A DNA stretch of 64,000 nt from Cannabis sativa (Eukaryota; Streptophyta; Magnoliopsida; Rosales; Cannabaceae). The stretch covers positions 13,203,850 through 13,267,849 of the forward strand of contig NC_083602.1 in NCBI RefSeq assembly GCF_029168945.1, in the 5' to 3' direction. A program made the position numbers and the translations under genes. The notes under the pieces were generated by a model, which was not told the DNA's origin, did no database searches, and saw nothing but the letters and a program-made list of their open reading frames with translations. Shown here one piece after another: positions 13,301-25,303 of the stretch; position 1 is the first letter of the stretch, and each line of letters starts with the position of its first letter.

Positions 13301-16300
13301 AAAAAAAAGTTAATCTACTTCAATCAAAACAAATAAATAAATAATAATAATCCACAATATGATGCAAGGCTCCAAGTTTTTTTTTTGGTTAAGTAAAAAA
13401 AGGATATCCCAGAATCTCCATCCATGATCACTTATCTGCATTTTGTGGCACTACAGATAATTCCATTGTACTATAACTATATAAGTTTCCACCCAAGTAT
13501 AGCTCATGCAAAGATGCAAAACAAGCTACTCACAGTTCTGAGCAATCCGATGATGACAGGGAGAAGACGATCTTGAAAATTAGAGGTTTCTTCCTCATTC
13601 AATTTCACCTGCCAATAATTTTAGAATGTAATCAGTTCATGCGAAAAGCATGCCTTTCAGACTTCTGAAAGTCAAAAATAGGTGAATGACACAAGGTGAG
13701 ATAAAAGGACCCACATGCACAATCTAATTCAAGTATAGATGAATAAGAGCATGTCAAAACAAGGAAACTTAGAAAGCAAAAAACACTAATATTACAATTT
13801 CAAATGATCAATGGTTGACAAGACATTAAAACAAATCCAGAATGCATTTCATTTTAAAATGAATTCTCAAAAGTCAGTTAAACAAGCTAATTCAGTGACA
13901 ATTTGCAGCAAATAAGTTATAGTGTTATACAGCACTGTAAAGTGGCATTCAGTTAAAGTTGATAATCCTCAAAATACAAAAGTCACAGTAATGGCTGATA
14001 TATTTCCAATGATTTCAAGGGGTTAAGAGAGAAAAAGAAAATAAGAAGATTACGTTCCACATGATAGATCCAACCAATTTTTTCAATGGGAACGAAGTGA
14101 AAACCATAGGATATTCATGAAAAATCTAAGTTATAATAACTGTAATAAAAGAAGTAAGAAAGAAAGGGATATAAAGATCTAAATCTTACTTCAGCATCTT
14201 TTCCATTTGCAGAAATTGATGCCCTTGCTTTAGCCTCTGATAAGATACCAAAGTCTTTTTCCCCGGCATCATGTATTGAAGCACGCAAAAATTCTGCTGA
14301 AAGAATGCTACAAAACAAATTTAATATGTTATCATATATTTTTTTTACCAGTTAAAAAATACATAAATACTCCATTTTGTATCTTCAAATGAGAGTCCTC
14401 GTTTCGTTTTCATTTTTTTTTTCTTTTTTTGTATTTTCAAGTTACAGAAGAAATCCTTAAAAAGATGTGAATTTCATTTAAAAAAATTGTGAATGGTAAC
14501 ATGTATTATATTAATGACGAAGCTAAGTCATAACAGAAAAGTAGTACCTGTTTATAGATTCTATTGCTGCTCCTACATGATCCCGAAGGTGACGAAAACA
14601 ATGTAAACCAGTAAGCTCATCCCCTTCCTGTTAAATAGAAGGAAAACATGTGAACTAAGAAGGCCATTACAAAAAGACAGAAATATGCAAAGGAGGCATG
14701 CATAATTATTAAAGCATTTCTAAGATTGTTGATTAGTACATGAATTCAATGTAAACGCATCACCATTATTTCATTTAGAAGATTTTACTGTTTCATATCT
14801 GGAACAATCATAGCCTACTCATTGTTAAGACACAGTTACAAAACCAGAAACTTTGGCTTCTTTCAACATTTCTCTACAGAAACATTCAAGTCGGTATAAC
14901 CATTACCCACTCAAATTAAGAATTTCATTTCTTATTTTTGAAGCCACTTTTAATGCATAACTAACAACGGAAATACTTCCAATGAAGCCAGCAATGCTAA
15001 ATAACTAACAATGGAAATACATTCTAAGGAGGACAGCAATGCTATAAAATATGTCAAGTCGCCAGTCGGTATTTAATTGAGTTAGAGAAATGCGTGAAAA
15101 GTACCAGTAATTGCTGCAAATCATCAGTCACGTCCAGGGCTCCTGCACAATCTGTAGATGCAACAAGCTGTAGAACAGAAAAATAGAACTTATTTCAACG
15201 GAATTTCAGCTTTAAATCCCAGGACACCATACTTTACATGAAAAATCAGAACATAAATGAACAATTTAAATAGAACTATGGCTTAATATTCTGAGAGGTA
15301 TAGTTGCAGAAAAGTAATAGACCAATCGTCATACATAAAGAACATCCCTGGATATTCTCACAATCACTCAACCTCACATATTTTAGAAAGTATATCATAT
15401 TTCCTAGCCACTAAAGTAGCATCCAATAGATTGTTACTCCATTGATAAGTTATTAGGAAGAATTGAATAAGCCAAATATTTGTAGATGACGAGGAGCTTC
15501 AACTACAAATGGATGACCTATAACTTTAGTGAGAAAGATCTGTACAGATCAAACACAACCACCCTCGTTTACAATTTTGTCACGTCGAGCAACAAGTCCT
15601 AAAGTAATCTAGTTTAGCATCTTACTTTTCTTCTCAGCTTTTAGAAATATGTGTCTTAATTGTCACTATATTGTAAGTTCTTCACTTTCGTGCAATTAGA
15701 TTACGAAATCGTAAAGAAGATAATAAGAGGTACCAATTTAAGAGCGGAAAGAGCTTGGTTGACGTATAATATAAGCCTAAGCTTCTGCTGAAGAGCCAAG
15801 AGATTGCTTCTGGTGGCATTGAACTCGTGAATTTGCGAGGCGGACTCAACCAAATCCACATCCAAAAGCCTAATGGTCTCTTTCAACTCCCGTATCCGAC
15901 TACAACCTTCCACGATCTTCACATTCAAGTCCTGCAATTGGCCTTGAGCCTCGAAGAATGAATTGGAGCGCAGCGAGATCTCCTTCACCAAATGAAGCTC
16001 GACCACGTCCAAGTAATGTGAAAGCTTCTCTTGTAGCATCAGATTCTCCGACATGTTAGAGAACGGGCAAGCCGAGCGGAACGTGGCGCCTTCCTCCAAC
16101 GCAAAATCCTCTTTGAAATACAATGCCGGAACTTCTCTCAAGCAAGCAACAAGCGCCTCACCTTGGCCGCCAATACCATCCAAATCCAAACTCTCCTTGC
16201 TCGAATGATTCCGTATGTCTTCGAAACGATGGTATGGTTCAGAGATCGACGCAACGTAGGGCTGGAAATCGGATCGAGAAACATCGGAGGAAGCTTTAGA

Positions 16301-16513
16301 GGAGAGAGGAGTGAACTCGGGAGGTGCAACGGAGGTGGAAGAAGAATACCACCAGCCGATCCAAGAGGCCGATTCGGAAGCATTGGGATTGTTAAGAATG
16401 GAGGAAAGGCTCTGGCTGGTGCTAGTGTTGGCAGATGAGGCATTAGCATCGGAGTTAGATCTACTTGGAGGCTTGGTCGGGGACCTTCCTGATAGGGAAG
16501 GCTGCGACTCCAT
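7330..16513 (-). CDS. VPS54: Vacuolar protein sorting-associated protein 54, GARP subunit
   Basis: VPS54 joins VPS51, VPS52 and VPS53 in the GARP complex, which tethers endosome-derived carriers at the trans-Golgi network. I reconstruct 18 coding exons, all GT-AG, listed from the start codon: 15734-16513, 15105-15167, 14548-14627, 14190-14307, 13534-13608, 13070-13226, 12821-12909, 11880-12130, 11224-11395, 11054-11137, 10590-10966, 10104-10257, 9718-9799, 9026-9105, 8066-8227, 7890-7957, 7558-7638, 7330-7465. They sum to 3,009 bases, giving 1,002 residues, normal for plant VPS54. The N-terminus is Ser/Asn-rich (SQSLSSILNNP). The VPS54 N-terminal coiled region follows from about residue 150. 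An Ala-rich linker lies in exon 8. The conserved C-terminal Vps54 domain spans about 740-850, with FMKVPDTRK. The C-terminus reads NWGQLDEFLAQRF. The start is MESQPSL; an in-frame ATG four codons upstream (16525) is possible. No disabling lesions are seen. Confidence 0.95.
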
Positions 16514-17396
16514 TCTCAATAACATCTTCCATGAATCGACATAGATGGCGGTTCCTCCTTCGAAAGAGAAATTATCTGAGTCGACCCGGAAGAAAAAAGG
16601 TTCCGAGTTATGACAGAGTTAATTAAACCTCAGTAATGATTGATATATTGGATTGGTTATGAAGAAATGAAGGAAAAGAAGAAAATTTTTGAATTATGGA
16701 TCGGTGGTATTATGGTAATTTAATGGGAGTTGGATCTGAATTCTCAACTGGGATAGCTTTCAGTCAGGGCTGCTGGGCTGTAGAAGAAAGAAGGGTGATA
16801 ATGCCGGTACTGATGACCGAAATAGTACATCAAGAAAACGGGCTGACCCGAATTATTTATTTATTTGTATGTATATGTAAATTAAAAATTATATTTGTTT
16901 CTGAATTTTTCTAAATAACACAATTTAATTTATTTTAGGAAATATGAAGGACAAATTTGATGAAATCATTTTTAAACAAATTTATTTAGGATTGAAAATT
17001 ATTAATGACCTAAAAAAATGTGGCTTATACAATTTCATTTCACAATAACCTTTATAATAACAAAATTTAGAATATAAATAAATAATAAAATTCCACCCAA
17101 AAAGCCATAGACAAGTAACAAACTTAACTTTATTTCTCCAATTATGGCGTAGTAAAAAAAAATCATGTCTTTTATAGCTACAAATTGCTACTTCTTTTCT
17201 CTTGTGCATATCAAAATCTCTTAGTCATATATGCATAGTTTAGTAGTTCTACCCTCCTCCTTCAAGAAAGTTTCTAAGTTCGAATCTTCCTTCTCCAAAG
17301 CCAACCAAAGAAAAATTCTCATTGAAACATTCGGACACTTTACATACATGTAAATGGTAGTGATAGTGAGTGGAACCGAGTTCTTTAAAGTTAACA
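16514..17396. other. VPS54 5' flank and intergenic DNA
   Basis: This holds the likely promoter and 5' UTR of VPS54 (minus strand, right of 16513). I could not confidently place a TATA box or transcription start. Short plus-strand frames near 16696-16914 have no recognisable product. The rest is AT-rich and featureless. Confidence 0.4.
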
Positions 17397-17465
17397 ATAA
17401 CATGTAGGGTGTTCATCTGATCTAATCTACATTATTTTGCTCATAGTGTATCCGATCTGCACTAA

Positions 17466-17964
17466 TGTGGCGTTTGGTTGAAGGTAATCTGGGTCGGCTC
17501 TGAAATTTAGTGGGTCATAGGAAAAAAAATATTTTTAGATCCTCATTTAGAAAAAAAATGTGGTATTTTTCAAAATTGGTAAAAAAAATGTGTAATTTTA
17601 AAAGGGGACAATTTTTTTAGGCCCCTGAGCTAGGTGGGCTCTAGGCAGAGGCCTAGCCCGCCTATGCTTAGGGTCGGCCCTGGAGGTAATGAAATGGAAT
17701 GGAATGGAAAGAAAATAATTTTCAATCCATTCCTTTGTTTGGTTGCATATTAAAGTATTGGAATGTCATTCCAATGGAATAGTCTTTGTACCATTTTGGT
17801 AGAATGACTATTCCATTTTAAAATGGAAGGAAAGACTATTCCAAAGCATGATGAGACAAAATTTAATAATTTTTTTATGCATTTTAAATTTTATTCCATC
17901 CTTATTCTTATTCTCATTCCCATTCTTATTCTTATGTTTTCATTCCTCCCAACCAAACGCCACC
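17466..17964. mobile_element. Tourist-like (PIF/Harbinger) MITE
   Basis: The terminal inverted repeats are tgtggcgtttggttg (left) and caaccaaacgccacc (right), flanked by the 3-bp duplication taa (17463-17465 and 17965-17967). Without the inserted 194-bp element and its duplication it would be about 300 bp. It lies inside the hAT element. Confidence 0.75.
17489..17682 (-). mobile_element. 194-bp hAT MITE, copy 1, inside the Tourist-like MITE
   Basis: It begins ctgggtcggctctg and ends gggtcggccctg. Flanks are aaggtaat (17481-17488) and gaggtaat (17683-17690), an 8-bp duplication with one mismatch. It is inverted relative to copy 2 at 24433 and has the same length. The interior shares 'aggtgggc', 'aggcctagcccgcctatg' and 'tggtatttttcaaaat' with that copy. 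Confidence 0.85.
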
Positions 17965-18703
17965 TAAGTGCGGATTTCATATTTTGAATCCAATCCAATC
18001 TGCACAATAACTCAAATCCATTCCAATCTAATCCGAATAAATGCGGATTAGATCGGTTTTGGATTGGTTACTTTTTAATATTAAATTATTTAATATTTAT
18101 GAAAAAATATATTTTTTTTCACATAATTAGCAATAAAATAAATTAAAGTATTGTTATTTTATGTCTCCAACAACAAATTAAAATAAATAAAATAACAAAT
18201 AACAAATTTAAAAAAAGAACAAAAATTGTATGTATAAAGAAATGTTTAATTTTGCTTTGAATTGTACGTAGAAAAAAAATTATAAATAAAAATAGAATAG
18301 ACATTTAATCTATTAAGTTTTAAAATATATGTGTATTATATTTAGGGATTTTTACACTTGGTGTCCTTTTTTGCCAATTTTTTATATTTTTCTTTATTCG
18401 GTTATTTAAACTTTTTTAAAAAAATTATTTTTCAATATTATATTTTAAAAAGTTTGATAATTACAAAAATACCTATGCATGCTTATGTCATAGGTTTTCT
18501 CTAATATTACACTCCATTTCTTCCACCTTTTGGCTTCTTCTCTTTCATCTCCAATATTACACTCCATCTCTTCCACCTTCTTCTCTTTCATTATTTTTTT
18601 AAATTTTTCGTTTATTTTCTGTTAGTTTATTTTTTTCCATAACCCACTATCATCCCTGTGAAGCCCTAACCCACGAATTTCCCATCTATGCTACGATCCT
18701 AAA

Positions 18704-19023
18704 ATGGATTTGAAAGACATTGCGAAGAAGGGAATGGGTGATGCTGCAGAGCCATCAGGTTCTAAAAAAAGATTTTTTTCCAGCTAAGATTGAATCTCGT
18801 AAGGCAAAGAGAACCAAATCTTCGAAATTTGTCAAGGATGTAAGTGGGGTTGTTTTTCAATTTTTTTTTTAGTTTTTTTTCTTGTTTTATTTTTCGTTTG
18901 TTGTTTTGTGTTTCAATTTTTTTCTCCATAATGTTTTAGGTTCTCTCCGATTTTGACTTCGAGGATGAAGTTCCTGATTTGGAAGTGAAGCCTAAAGTTA
19001 AACCCAAGAGTTGTTTACCTTGA
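18704..19023 (+). pseudogene. Gene-like two-exon fragment carried by the hAT element
   Basis: An ATG at 18704 opens a frame (MDLKDIAKKG...) that shifts by one base at an A/T homopolymer near 18765-18782 and resumes with a basic stretch KAKRTKSSKF. It ends at a good donor (gat|gtaagt, 18839). A matching acceptor (gttttag|gttctc) opens a second exon at 18940 with an acidic then basic run (DFDFEDEVPDLEVKPKVK) that stops at 19021-19023. This looks like the 5' end of a host or transposon-borne nuclear protein gene. I do not recognise the family. The frameshift and the lack of continuation argue against function. Confidence 0.45.
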
Positions 19024-20244
19024 ATTTTTTTATTTTTTTAAGTTGAAATTTTTAATCAACTGTTATTTTTCATTTTGTTTTTGTTCTCATTTTTGTTTTT
19101 TAGTTTTTTCTTTTTTTGGTTTTGTTACTGCTATTAAATAGTTTTTAACATCATTTAACCAAACTACACTATTTTTCTTTTTGTCAGTTTGGTTTTTTTT
19201 ATTAATTGTTTTTAAGTTTTAAATGTGTTTTTTTAGGGTTTATTGTTGTTTTTGTTCTCATTTTTTGTACGAAGGTTTTGTGTTTTCATAACATTTTTTC
19301 CTTGTTTTTAATTCTTTGTTTGATTGTTCTTTTAGTATTCTATTGGCATTTTCTAAACAGTTGTTTTAATGTTTATTTTTAGTAGTTTTAGTGTTGTTTA
19401 ATATTATTTCACAGTGAACAATTTTTTTTAGTAATTTCAAGTTTTGCAGATTGTTGTTAATATGTTTTTTCTCGGTTGTTCATCTTTTAGGTTGTTTATG
19501 TCTGGGTGTTTTTAAAATATTATTTTGTGGTTGTTTTCTCGTTTTTTCTGGAAGCTTAGATGATGTTTGTTTTTTCATATTTATTTACCTTGAATTTTTT
19601 TCTCTAATTCGATTATGGGTATATTCAAAGTTTTTCCGATCTCCTTCTCTTCAAATTCTCTCCTATGTACGCTTTCAGTTTTTGTTTATAGGTTGTTTTT
19701 GCATTTTTTTACAACAATGGAGGTTGATATCTCTGTTTTTTATTTTTTCGTTTTTTGTATTTGGATTTTTCGAGATTTTATTGCTTTTTCCTTGAGATCT
19801 ACATCTTGATTTGAGCTGATTTTCCTGATTTTTGAAATAAAACAATGGAGATTTGGTGAATTGAGGTGTTTTGACTGGCTCATGAAGAAGGAGGAATTTC
19901 CTCCTTTTTTTTTGTTAGGCTGGTATTTTTGTAAATACAAACTTTTATTTTCTATTTATGTTTATTTTTCCTTTATATGGTATAAATGTAAAATGCTGCC
20001 TTTATTAGTTTATTATAGAAAAAACCTTTTATATTTATTAGATTTTTAAATTACTATTTTCTTTAAATTGTATATATATTTTTTAAAAAAATTATATATA
20101 TGTATGGATTGGATTGATTACTTTTATATGTCAATTAACATTCAATCCGCACAAGTGCGGATTTTGAATTTTTTAATTCAATTCAATCCGCACTTTGTGA
20201 ATTGAATTGTGCGGATTGGATCGACTATCTTATGAACACTCCTA

Positions 20245-20946
20245 ATAACATATAAGATGGTCTTTTTCTTTAACATTATACTGCATTATTATATCCAAAA
20301 CTTGTACACTACAAATTACAATGCACTATTAGATGAACTTCCTAATATTATTACATGGCCTATGCCTCTTTTGCTTGTACCATTGATACAGATGCAGCTT
20401 TGTACAGAAATTCAGATAGAACCAAACTTCAGCTTCTTACTTCCAGCCTCAGTTCCATTGTTCCTAATGACCAAATCTTGGCATCCATATTTTGGATCCA
20501 AGCGTTTGAAATTGGAATTTCCACAAAATATCTGAATTCTTTACAATGAAATAGAGCTCAAAAAAAGGTCACATCCAGTACTGGAATCATCTGCAGGGTT
20601 GAGATCAGAACCATATTTACTGAGCCACTCCGTTGCACTGGTTTAGACAAGCTACATTCTCCATATCAATTAGCCTGCGGTCACATTTTTGTCTTGTTTC
20701 GCGCTTATCTGGTTCAGTTTTCTCTTGATCTTCCAAATTTTTCTGCATTATTGTTGTTTCTCATTCAGTCAAGCAGAAAATACTTCCAAGTTGAGGCCGA
20801 CAAGATCACCCACCTCCTTCTCAAGCTACAAGTACATAGAAAAGACTAATGACGGTTATATAAGTTGGTCTACCACTAAGGCTTACGTAATTATTTTGTG
20901 GTTCCGGGTCTGTTATACAGGCATAATAAAGAAAATTGGTTCACTA
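20245..20946 (-). other. 3' flank of the zinc-knuckle gene with short open frames
   Basis: Right of the hAT element and directly downstream of the zinc-knuckle stop codon. On the minus strand two stretches read like coding DNA: about 20610-20750 (with EPDKRETRQKC) and about 20410-20545 (with KRLDPKYGCQDL and GSKKLKFGS, after a possible acceptor near 20535). They may be alternative 3' exons of the zinc-knuckle gene, or only 3' UTR. I cannot connect them in frame with confidence. Confidence 0.35.
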
Positions 20947-22758
20947 TCAATGGATGAGTGTTGGCCGAACCTTCACAATTTGAGAATTTTCTGGCAAAAC
21001 GACCTGCTTCTCTAAATTAGTGGCAGAAAGCTGGAGTGAAACACCACGGATGTCTTTACGTGTCTTCGTGCATCCCTTCATATGTTTTACAACAAGATTT
21101 ATTAAGCTTCTCAATTTATTTAATGTAAGATGTAACATACACAGCAAGTAACTTACTGAACCCAAATGTCCAGACTGGCCACAGTTGTAGCAAGAGTCAG
21201 AAATTAGAATTCCACCATGTGAATCAGCACAACACAGGTGGCCGAGAGCCTTGCAAACATAACAATGTATTTCCTGCCCACACAATAATATATTCACGGC
21301 ACATATGAATCTTTCTATCATAGGACACAAGGGAACAACAGATTCAAGAAAAAGCCAAGCATACACAAAAAAAAATTCAAAAAAAAAAAGTTATGAAGGA
21401 AGAAGAAAAAGATCTTAAACTATTGTACATACCTTGATATCACTAGGACAATAATCATTGGAGCATAAAAACATATCATGTCCAGAGTCCCCACATCTAA
21501 GACAAATTATAGGACTTGGATTATCTACTTGGCTTCCATTGGGGCAATGTCTAGCAACATGACCTCGTTCTTTACATAAAAAGCAATTCCGACGCTGTGG
21601 GTACAGCAATAAAGCATGTAAGTGGCATAACTACAAAACTAAAAATCAGTACTTATAAAATGCAAGCACAAAGTATCAAATAATCAGTATAAAGCCCACG
21701 ATTCTTATACTCTTCAATCTCTCTTCTCTTTTTCTTCCATTTGATTATCACCATCATATTCTTAACATGGTATGTAAAAAGAAGAGCATTTCAAGAAAGG
21801 AATAAATAACTACAACATCCACCATACAAACAGAATGTGAATTTAAGGAAAACTTATAAGCTATACCATCTTGCAACGTCTCCAACTGTGCTCAAAAGTT
21901 CCGCAAACAAAGCATGGTCTCCTTCGCTTTTGTGCTCTACAGTTATTTTCTCTATGCCCTTCTTCGCCACAATTGCGGCACACGCAAGTAATTTCTTGAG
22001 GGGGATCAAAATATCTAGGTCGATGCTAAAGTAAAATACAATGGGAAAACAAATGTAAGATGACTGTGCAACATCTCCAAATAAGAGCTCAAATATAGTT
22101 GTTTCAACTCACAAGGCGCTTCTGTAAAACAATACTGTTTTTAATCACGTTTGATTCCGTTTCCACTTTTCCAATTGACACCATTTCTTGATGTTGACCA
22201 ATGTTCGCTTGCTTTTCATTGTCCACCATATTAATCTATAGATAATTAGAGTAAAAGATTGCAGCATGAGCTTAGGCAAAGTCAACCTATTCTTGAAATA
22301 GCAGTAACAACGCATATGGTACGTAACACACTGCAGGGTAAGTCAACTATTCTTCTCTCCTCAAGTCACTAGTCATGATTGAGAATATAAATAATTTCAT
22401 TTCTAGTATTTTTAGTCTTACCAATGTTGCAGAACTAAGCTTACATATTCAAAACTAGAAAGATAGCCAATTCCAAACTCATTCCCTCGATTTCAATCTC
22501 TACAACTAAATCTTTCCCTTGCAACATAAAGATAAGAACTTCGTAACTAAATCGAAAAAGGACGAAAATGGTGAAAGACCTACTTACAGTCATGTCGTCT
22601 AAATCGTCAATCACAAACTGATGATCCATCTTCTTCTTCTTATTCTTAATCTTCATTCTCTTCCTCTTCTTCCCACTGGAGAAAGCCTCAAACCCAATAA
22701 CAGCACTGAGGCTATCAAACTCACTGAGTTCGGAAATCAAATTACACTCGTCAGCCAT
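20947..22758 (-). CDS. Zinc-knuckle (CCHC) protein with six knuckles
   Basis: Six coding exons, all phase 0: 22588-22758, 22113-22235, 21867-22025, 21433-21594, 21157-21273, 20947-21075. They give 286 residues. Residues 31-44 are strongly basic (GKKRKRMKIKNKKKK), a likely nuclear signal, followed by an acidic patch. Then come CX2CX4HX4C knuckles at Cys114, Cys136, Cys155, Cys182, Cys209 (irregular, with adjacent Cys219/220) and Cys233. The acceptor at 21076-21077 is chosen because it completes the last knuckle (CX2CX4H then GSGC). Proteins of this layout resemble yeast Air1/Air2 and animal ZCCHC7, RNA-binding subunits of the TRAMP nuclear surveillance complex. That role is an inference. The C-terminus may be longer if downstream exons exist. 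Confidence 0.85.
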
Positions 22759-23119
22759 AGATCTCACACCTCACACTCCCTCTTCTTTCGACTTTTTCTT
22801 TTCCCTTGTACAATTTCCTCTCTACGGCCAATTAGATGAGAAAATGGACATTTGTGAGCTCAGCCCAAGCACGAGCACTGTTTCCAATTGATACAGAAAT
22901 GGCCGTTTAGTCTATTTTTTGGGACTGATGAATAAACTGGTAGTTGCCAGTTTGGTAGGTTGAACTTGAGCCGAAGAAAGAAAAAAAAAAAAAAGGCTAA
23001 AGTGTATTTATTATTATTTTATTTTAAGTTTGCGGCATAAATATTTATTTTGTTTAGTTTGTTGCTAAGAAACACTTCATAAATATAAATAAAATTTATA
23101 AATGTGTTTATATATATAT
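22759..23119. other. Zinc-knuckle gene 5' flank and AT-rich spacer
   Basis: Bases 22759-22900 probably contain the 5' UTR and promoter of the minus-strand zinc-knuckle gene. The remainder is A/T-rich and runs into the 3' end of the LINE. No further signal could be supported. Confidence 0.4.
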
Positions 23120-23146
23120 ATTTTTTTGAATAATGGTTAAATTTTA

Positions 23147-25303
23147 TTAAATTAAATCATCCAAAACCAATGATGCAAAAACAAAAGGTAAGGAGTCTCT
23201 ACTAAAAGAACGGTCAGCCTCAAAAAGAGAAGATCGCGCCAAGGCATGCGCAACCTTATTAGCAAACCGCTTAGCAAAATTAAAAGAAACAACATCAAAA
23301 TCAGCAACCAAAGTCATACAATCATAAAGAATATGGCCATAAGGAAAAGCCATATGTTTGAACTTTTGCAAATCATTAATGACCCTTAAACAATCCGACT
23401 CAACAACAATCTGTGACCATCCATTCGCTTTACTCCAAGAGAAAGCTTCCTTGATACAAATGGCTTCGACAATATGAGGTTACAAAGAGCCCTCTCTAGA
23501 TAAACTTCTGGCCCCCAAGACTAACCCCGCAGCAGACCTTGCAATCAAGCCCAATCCATACTGCCCTTGGGCAGAAAAAAGTGCACCATCCACATTAACT
23601 TTGACCAAAGGAAAATTGGGAGCTGTCCATCGCTCCACTGGTAATGTCGTCGTCCCGGTTAAGCTTGCATCTGTGACATTCACTTTTTGAGCATTAAACC
23701 ACTCAACATAATTTAACTTTGCTATTGCCACTACCTCACTTGCATCAGGGTGCTTGAAGTTCCAAACCAACTCGTTCCGACGATTCCAAATCGACCAACA
23801 GACCGTACCAGCCTCAAGAGCCTCGGCCGAGTTCCACGATACCAACCCCGCTTCTAACCAACTCGAGAACAACATTGCATCAGGCACCACACCAGTAATT
23901 GGAACCTTGCTCCAACAACTTCTAGCAAAAGAGCACCGCACCAGCACATGCAGAATCGTCTCAGGAGCAGCAAGGCAGAACGGACACGCTGCAGCAATTG
24001 GAACATGTTTTGTGGAGAGATTAAACCGAGTTGGAAGACTGTTGGTAGAAGCTCTCCACAGAAAATTAAGAACCTTTGGAGGGAGCTGCAACTGCCATAA
24101 TAGCCGCCAAATCCCAGAGTTATTTGGACTATCTCTGATGGGTTTCATTGATTGAAGCAGAGAATATGCACTCCTAACAGTGAAAACTCCTGACGCATCA
24201 TGTAACCAGTACCACAAATCAGTACTCAAATGACTACTGAGCGGAATCTTCCACACCAAAGCTTGATCTCTAGGAGTGAGCAGATTAGCTAAAACTTCCC
24301 CATCCCATTCAGCCTGCTCGACTTTCATTAAAGAGGCAACCGACTTCCCCAAAAGGCCTGGATGGACAGATTCAATGAAAGGGTTCATCTCATCAGGAAG
24401 CCAAGGCTCAGACAAAATATTGGCGGTAGAACCAGGCCCGGCCCTAGGCATAGGCGGGCTAGGCCTGTGCCTAGGGCCCACCTATCCCAAGAGCCCAAAA
24501 AAAATATTTACGTTTTAAAATTATACCATTTTTTTACCGATTTTGAAAAATACCATATTTTTTTCTAAATAAGGGCCCAAAATAATTTTTTTTTCTATAG
24601 CCCACTAAAAGTCAGGGCCGGCCCTGGGTAGAACCATCAGCCACCAACCGCCGAACCCCCACCCGAACTAACTCCTTAGCCTCAAACACACTTCTATGGT
24701 AGAACCATCTCCAAATATAACTCGGGTTACTCCCCAAGGTTGATGTAAGAAAAGACCCTGACGAAAAGTATCTAGCTTTGTAAATTTGCCCCATCAAGCT
24801 ATCCCCATAAGTCAAAAGCCTCCATCCTTGCTTAGCTAACAGAGCTAAGTTGAAGTCCCTTAAATCTCGAAATCCCATACCACCATTGCTCTTATGTTTC
24901 GTGAGCTTGTCCCAGCTGAGCCAGTGTATGCCTTTATTCTTGTTCGACCTCCACCAAAACTTGGTAATAGCACGCTCAATGTCCTGACAAATCCCGACAG
25001 GAATGAGAAACACATTCATTGTATAGGCCGGAAGAGATTGAACAGCTGATTTAATAAGAACTTCATTTCCTGCACGAGAAAGAAATTTATTGTCCCAAGA
25101 CTGGATCCGCTTCTGAACTTTGTCCCGCAAATATCCAAAGATGATATTTTTATTCCTGCCAACAGCACTCGGGAGCCCCAAATACATACTGTTCTCAGTC
25201 GCTTCCTGAATGCCCAGAGTAGCACAGATGGCCCTCTGCAAATCAGATGAAGTATTAGAACTAAAGAAGACAGAAGACTTCCCAAAATTAACACGTTGTC
25301 CCG
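23147..25303 (-). pseudogene. LINE reverse transcriptase C-terminus and RNase H remnant
   Basis: From the right, the frame shows the typical plant LINE region after the RT core: YLGLPSAVGRNK, SWDNKFLSRAGNEVLIKS, AITKFWWRSNKNKG and GGMGFRDLRDFNLALLAKQ. After the MITE come WLPDEMNPF, then the zf-RVT-like block LWRASTNSLPTRFNL...CPFCLAAPETILHVL. The RNase H (RVT_3) segment starts VNVDGALF. A stop interrupts it just after SLSREGSL (near 23480). The frame then resumes with VESDCLRVINDL and FAKRFANKVAHALAR and ends at 23147. The reading frame is otherwise open, so this copy is not very old. It is non-functional: truncated, interrupted by the MITE and stopped in RNase H. Confidence 0.9.
24433..24626 (+). 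mobile_element. 194-bp hAT MITE, copy 2, inside the LINE
   Basis: The ends are caggcccggccct and agggccggccctg. They are flanked by a perfect 8-bp duplication, ggtagaac (24425-24432 and 24627-24634). TIRs starting CAGGG with an 8-bp duplication are the hAT signature. Same length as copy 1 at 17489, opposite orientation. Confidence 0.9.

Larger units (their letters stand above)
17405..20244. mobile_element. hAT-type nonautonomous transposon, 2.84 kb
   Basis: The left end reads tagggtgttcatctgatc. The right end, on the minus strand, reads taggagtgttcataagat. The flanks are an 8-bp duplication with one mismatch: ataacatg (17397-17404) and ataacata (20245-20252). Subterminal regions are crowded with 'gtgcggatt', 'aatccaatcc' and 'ggattggat' in both orientations near 17990-18070 and 20105-20220, as expected for hAT transposase sites. 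No transposase is found. The interior holds two younger nested MITEs on the left, a gene-like fragment at about 18704-19023, and T-rich DNA. Confidence 0.75.

Noticed and set aside
15701..16544. Overlapping frames on both strands within VPS54 exon 1 (for example plus-strand 16163-16438)
   Set aside because: They are shadows of the well-supported VPS54 exon on the minus strand.
19451..20049. Phe/Leu-rich plus-strand frames that look like membrane proteins
   Set aside because: They are produced by T-rich DNA inside the hAT element, overlap one another in different frames and have no family resemblance.
23754..24155. 133-codon plus-strand frame opposite the LINE
   Set aside because: It is antisense to the clear reverse transcriptase/RNase H coding frame.
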